A DNA stretch of 6,695 nt from Oligoflexia bacterium. Its GTDB lineage: Bacteria; Bdellovibrionota; UBA1018. The notes below the pieces were generated by a model. That model searched no databases, was not told where the DNA came from, and saw only the letters and a program-made list of their open reading frames with translations. Positions 5,097 to 6,695 of the stretch are shown piece after piece (the first letter of the stretch is position 1; each line of letters starts with the position of its first letter). Where the stretch lies: contig CAIOHW010000103.1 of NCBI GenBank assembly GCA_903858195.1, positions 1-6,695 on the forward strand, in the 5' to 3' direction. Both the position numbers and the translations under genes were made by a program.

Positions 5097-6280
5097 GGAG
5101 AGGAGCCATCCCTCGGACAGGCTACGTTTGTAAAGGCCCGAGCCGGGGACTGTTGGACGGGTGCATGGGTGCTTCCCACTGCAAAGGGGTGGTCAGGCAC
5201 CGGCAGGTGGCATTGCTGGCAGTCGATCGTGCGTCGACCTTGGAGGGTCTTCTGCCAGAATGCAAACTGACGTTCGTGGCACTCGGCACACTTGGCCGGA
5301 GTCTGGCGAGCGTTGGCCTCCGCCCTCTCCACGCGGGCGGCTGCAAGGTCGGTAGCTTTTCTCGCTTTTTCAGCCTCTTTTTGGAGTTTCAAGCGTGTGC
5401 GCTCCAGGAGGCGGGTCATGGGTCCCTGCGGGGCGTCCAAGTCCGTCCCGAGTGCCACGAGGCGTGATTTTTCGGGCTGTTCAAGTTCGATCAATCCGAC
5501 CCATTGGTTTCGTGATGAGGCCTGATGGATCGAAGTACTCTCCTCGATCACGGGCTTTTCAAGCAGGCTCTGGCTGTGGGCTCCGATCACGAAATCAATT
5601 CCGGGCACTTCGCGGGCAAGCCTGCGGTCTTGATCGAGCCCCTGATGGCTCAGGACGATCACGCGGTCAGACGTTTTTTTCAGGGAAGGCACCATTCTTT
5701 GCGCGACATCGACCGGTTCAAGGGCCCTGAGCCCGGGTGGAAGGTTTACGCCGCTTGAAGCACCACCCACCAGCCCGAGGATCGCAATCCGCATGGGCGC
5801 ACCCGCCTGTGTTCGGAGCACCAGAGTGGTGGATGCCGGAAACAGGGGCTTCCACGATCCAGAGTTGCCCTCGCGTGCCTCGAGGTTGGCCGCAATGGCG
5901 GTGGCCCCGCTCTCGCGCACCAGTCTCTGATAAAACGAGACGCCCATCGAAAAGTCCCTTTCGCCGGGTACGAGCACCTTTGTCGCGGTCAGCTTGAGGG
6001 CTTTTGCGAGGGCAAGGGCCTGCGTGCGGGCTTGGGCTTGGAGGGGCTCTGCAATGCTTGAGGATGAAAAAAAGAGGTCTCCTGCATCGAGCCTCACGCC
6101 GGGTTGGAGCTGGATCAGGCGCTCGAGCCGAGCCATGCCACCCAGTCGGTTGATGCTGCAGCCGCAGGGTTCGATTTCCCCCAGGATGTCGTTGGTATGG
6201 ATGATCCGGGCCGGCGGAGCCGCTGCCCCGGCAGGCAGTCCTGCGGTGAAAAGCAGGGCTGCGAGGGCGAGCTTATGCAT
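5093..6280 (-). CDS. Exported 5'-nucleotidase/metallophosphoesterase-like protein with C-terminal di-heme cytochrome c segment
   Basis: The 395-residue product begins with a signal peptide (about 1-20), so it should act in the periplasm. Residues 25-280 resemble the UshA/5'-nucleotidase type of metallophosphoesterase: I-I-H-T-N-D (26-31), P-C-G-C with R-L-G-G-M-A-R (38-51), R-L-D-A-G-D-L-F-F (63-71), G-E-R-D-F (106-110), V-L-S-H-Q-G (209-214) and V-I-G-A-H-S (231-236). Compared with the textbook motifs, the His after D31 is Leu33, the N-H of G-N-H-D is E-R, and the last His of G-x-H is missing, so phosphatase activity is uncertain. Residues 284-327 form a charged Ala/Glu/Arg-rich helix, probably a coiled coil. 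The end carries two heme-binding motifs, C-A-E-C-H (331-335) and C-Q-Q-C-H (354-358), with F-W-Q-K-T after the first, as in cytochrome c554-like modules. The substrate and electron partner are unknown. It starts 8 nt after the cpoB-like gene and its stop overlaps tsaD by 4 nt. Confidence 0.85.
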   Translation of the reverse strand: MHKLALAALLFTAGLPAGAAAPPARIIHTNDILGEIEPCGCSINRLGGMARLERLIQLQPGVRLDAGDLFFSSSSIAEPLQAQARTQALALAKALKLTATKVLVPGERDFSMGVSFYQRLVRESGATAIAANLEAREGNSGSWKPLFPASTTLVLRTQAGAPMRIAILGLVGGASSGVNLPPGLRALEPVDVAQRMVPSLKKTSDRVIVLSHQGLDQDRRLAREVPGIDFVIGAHSQSLLEKPVIEESTSIHQASSRNQWVGLIELEQPEKSRLVALGTDLDAPQGPMTRLLERTRLKLQKEAEKARKATDLAAARVERAEANARQTPAKCAECHERQFAFWQKTLQGRRTIDCQQCHLPVPDHPFAVGSTHAPVQQSPARAFTNVACPRDGSSP

Positions 6281-6288
6281 CCCGTTTC

Positions 6289-6695
6289 TCAGCCCTTGAG
6301 GCGGGCCTTTGCCTTGCGTGCTTCGGCTGAGCGAGGAAAACGCTCAACAAGCTCCTGGTAAAAGCCCTTGGCGTCATCAGACATGCCCAAGGCATCAAAT
6401 GATTGCGCAATCTTGAGGAGCGTAAGCGGAATGCGCTTGGACTTCGGGAACTGGTCAGAAAACTTCGAGAAGTCCACGATCGCAGCCTTGTACTGCTTGG
6501 TCAGGAGCTTGGAGTCTCCCTTGAGGAAGAGCGCCTCCTCGGCACCGCGACCGTTCGGGCTCTGCTTGAGGTAGGAGTCGAAGGATTCAATGGCATCGTC
6601 GAACTTGCCTGCGGCGTGCGCTGCCTTGCCGCGCTCAAAATCGCCTCGAGCCCCGCCTTGGGCTGGTTCGGAAGAGCGGCTTGCCTGCGATGAGC
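6289..6695 (-). CDS. CpoB/YbgF-like TPR protein, C-terminal 134 residues, 5' end outside window
   Basis: Only the end of the gene is present. It reads in one frame from the right edge to a TGA at 6291-6289. After a Ser/Ala-rich, linker-like start (S-S-Q-A-S-R-S-S-E-P), three tetratricopeptide-type repeats are visible: G-K-F-D-D-A-I-E-S-F-D-S-Y-L with Q-S-P, K-Q-Y-K-A-A-I-V-D-F with Q-F-P, and G-M-S-D-D-A-K-G-F-Y-Q-E-L-V with R-F-P, followed by a short A-R-K-A-K-A-R-L-K-G tail. The A-L-F-L-K-G-D and P-L-T-L-L-K-I-A-Q-S-F-D-A-L-G spacing is that of the C-terminal domain of CpoB (YbgF), the periplasmic partner of the Tol-Pal system that coordinates cell-wall synthesis with outer-membrane constriction. 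Other TPR proteins such as BamD are possible, so the name is tentative. A tolB or pal gene just beyond the right edge would support it. Confidence 0.7.
   Translation of the reverse strand, partial: SSQASRSSEPAQGGARGDFERGKAAHAAGKFDDAIESFDSYLKQSPNGRGAEEALFLKGDSKLLTKQYKAAIVDFSKFSDQFPKSKRIPLTLLKIAQSFDALGMSDDAKGFYQELVERFPRSAEARKAKARLKG

Noticed and set aside
1..6695. tmRNA gene near smpB, tRNA genes, CRISPR array, insertion sequence or attachment site
   Set aside because: Non-coding space is limited to a few tens of bases per gap, and I saw no repeat array, terminal inverted repeats or tRNA-like cloverleaf.

Overview
The window reads as a compact run of genes, all on the minus strand. In transcription order (high to low coordinates) it holds: the 3' end of a CpoB/YbgF-like TPR protein; an exported metallophosphoesterase-like protein with a short di-heme cytochrome c tail; tsaD; rsmA (ksgA); a 32-codon ORF with a signal peptide; a FadL/OMPP1-like outer-membrane protein; a DUF502 inner-membrane protein; smpB; and the 5' end of an acyl-CoA synthetase-type AMP-binding enzyme. 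The base composition is clearly GC-rich. Signal peptides, an outer-membrane barrel and a Tol-Pal-type periplasmic protein indicate a Gram-negative bacterium. The CGC-motif phosphoesterase with a c-type cytochrome tail, together with the neighbours, suggests a delta-proteobacterial lineage such as Bdellovibrionota or Myxococcota. That placement is inference only.

Layout: 6695-4014 is tightly packed. The cpoB-like stop is followed after 8 nt by the phosphoesterase-cytochrome gene, whose stop overlaps the GTG start of tsaD (GTGA, 4 nt). rsmA begins 12 nt after tsaD, with its Shine-Dalgarno sequence (AGGAG) overlapping the tsaD stop. The only break is 3150-3191, just after rsmA, where a small stem-loop followed by T6 on the minus strand may be a weak terminator. 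After it come the small exported ORF (3149-3051), the fadL-like gene (GTG start, 25 nt later), the DUF502 gene (GTG start, 4 nt after the fadL-like stop), smpB (8-nt overlap) and the acyl-CoA ligase (12 nt gap).

Functionally the window mixes two themes. One is translation: t6A tRNA modification (TsaD), 16S rRNA dimethylation (RsmA) and ribosome rescue (SmpB). The other is envelope and lipids: CpoB-like, FadL-like, DUF502 and acyl-CoA ligase, where a FadL-type importer and a FadD-type activator flank DUF502 and smpB. No mobile element, CRISPR array, tRNA, rRNA or tmRNA was seen. The least conventional items are the 32-residue exported peptide and the phosphoesterase-cytochrome fusion with an incomplete metal site. 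I see no convincing wholly new multi-gene system; most of this is a housekeeping neighbourhood.
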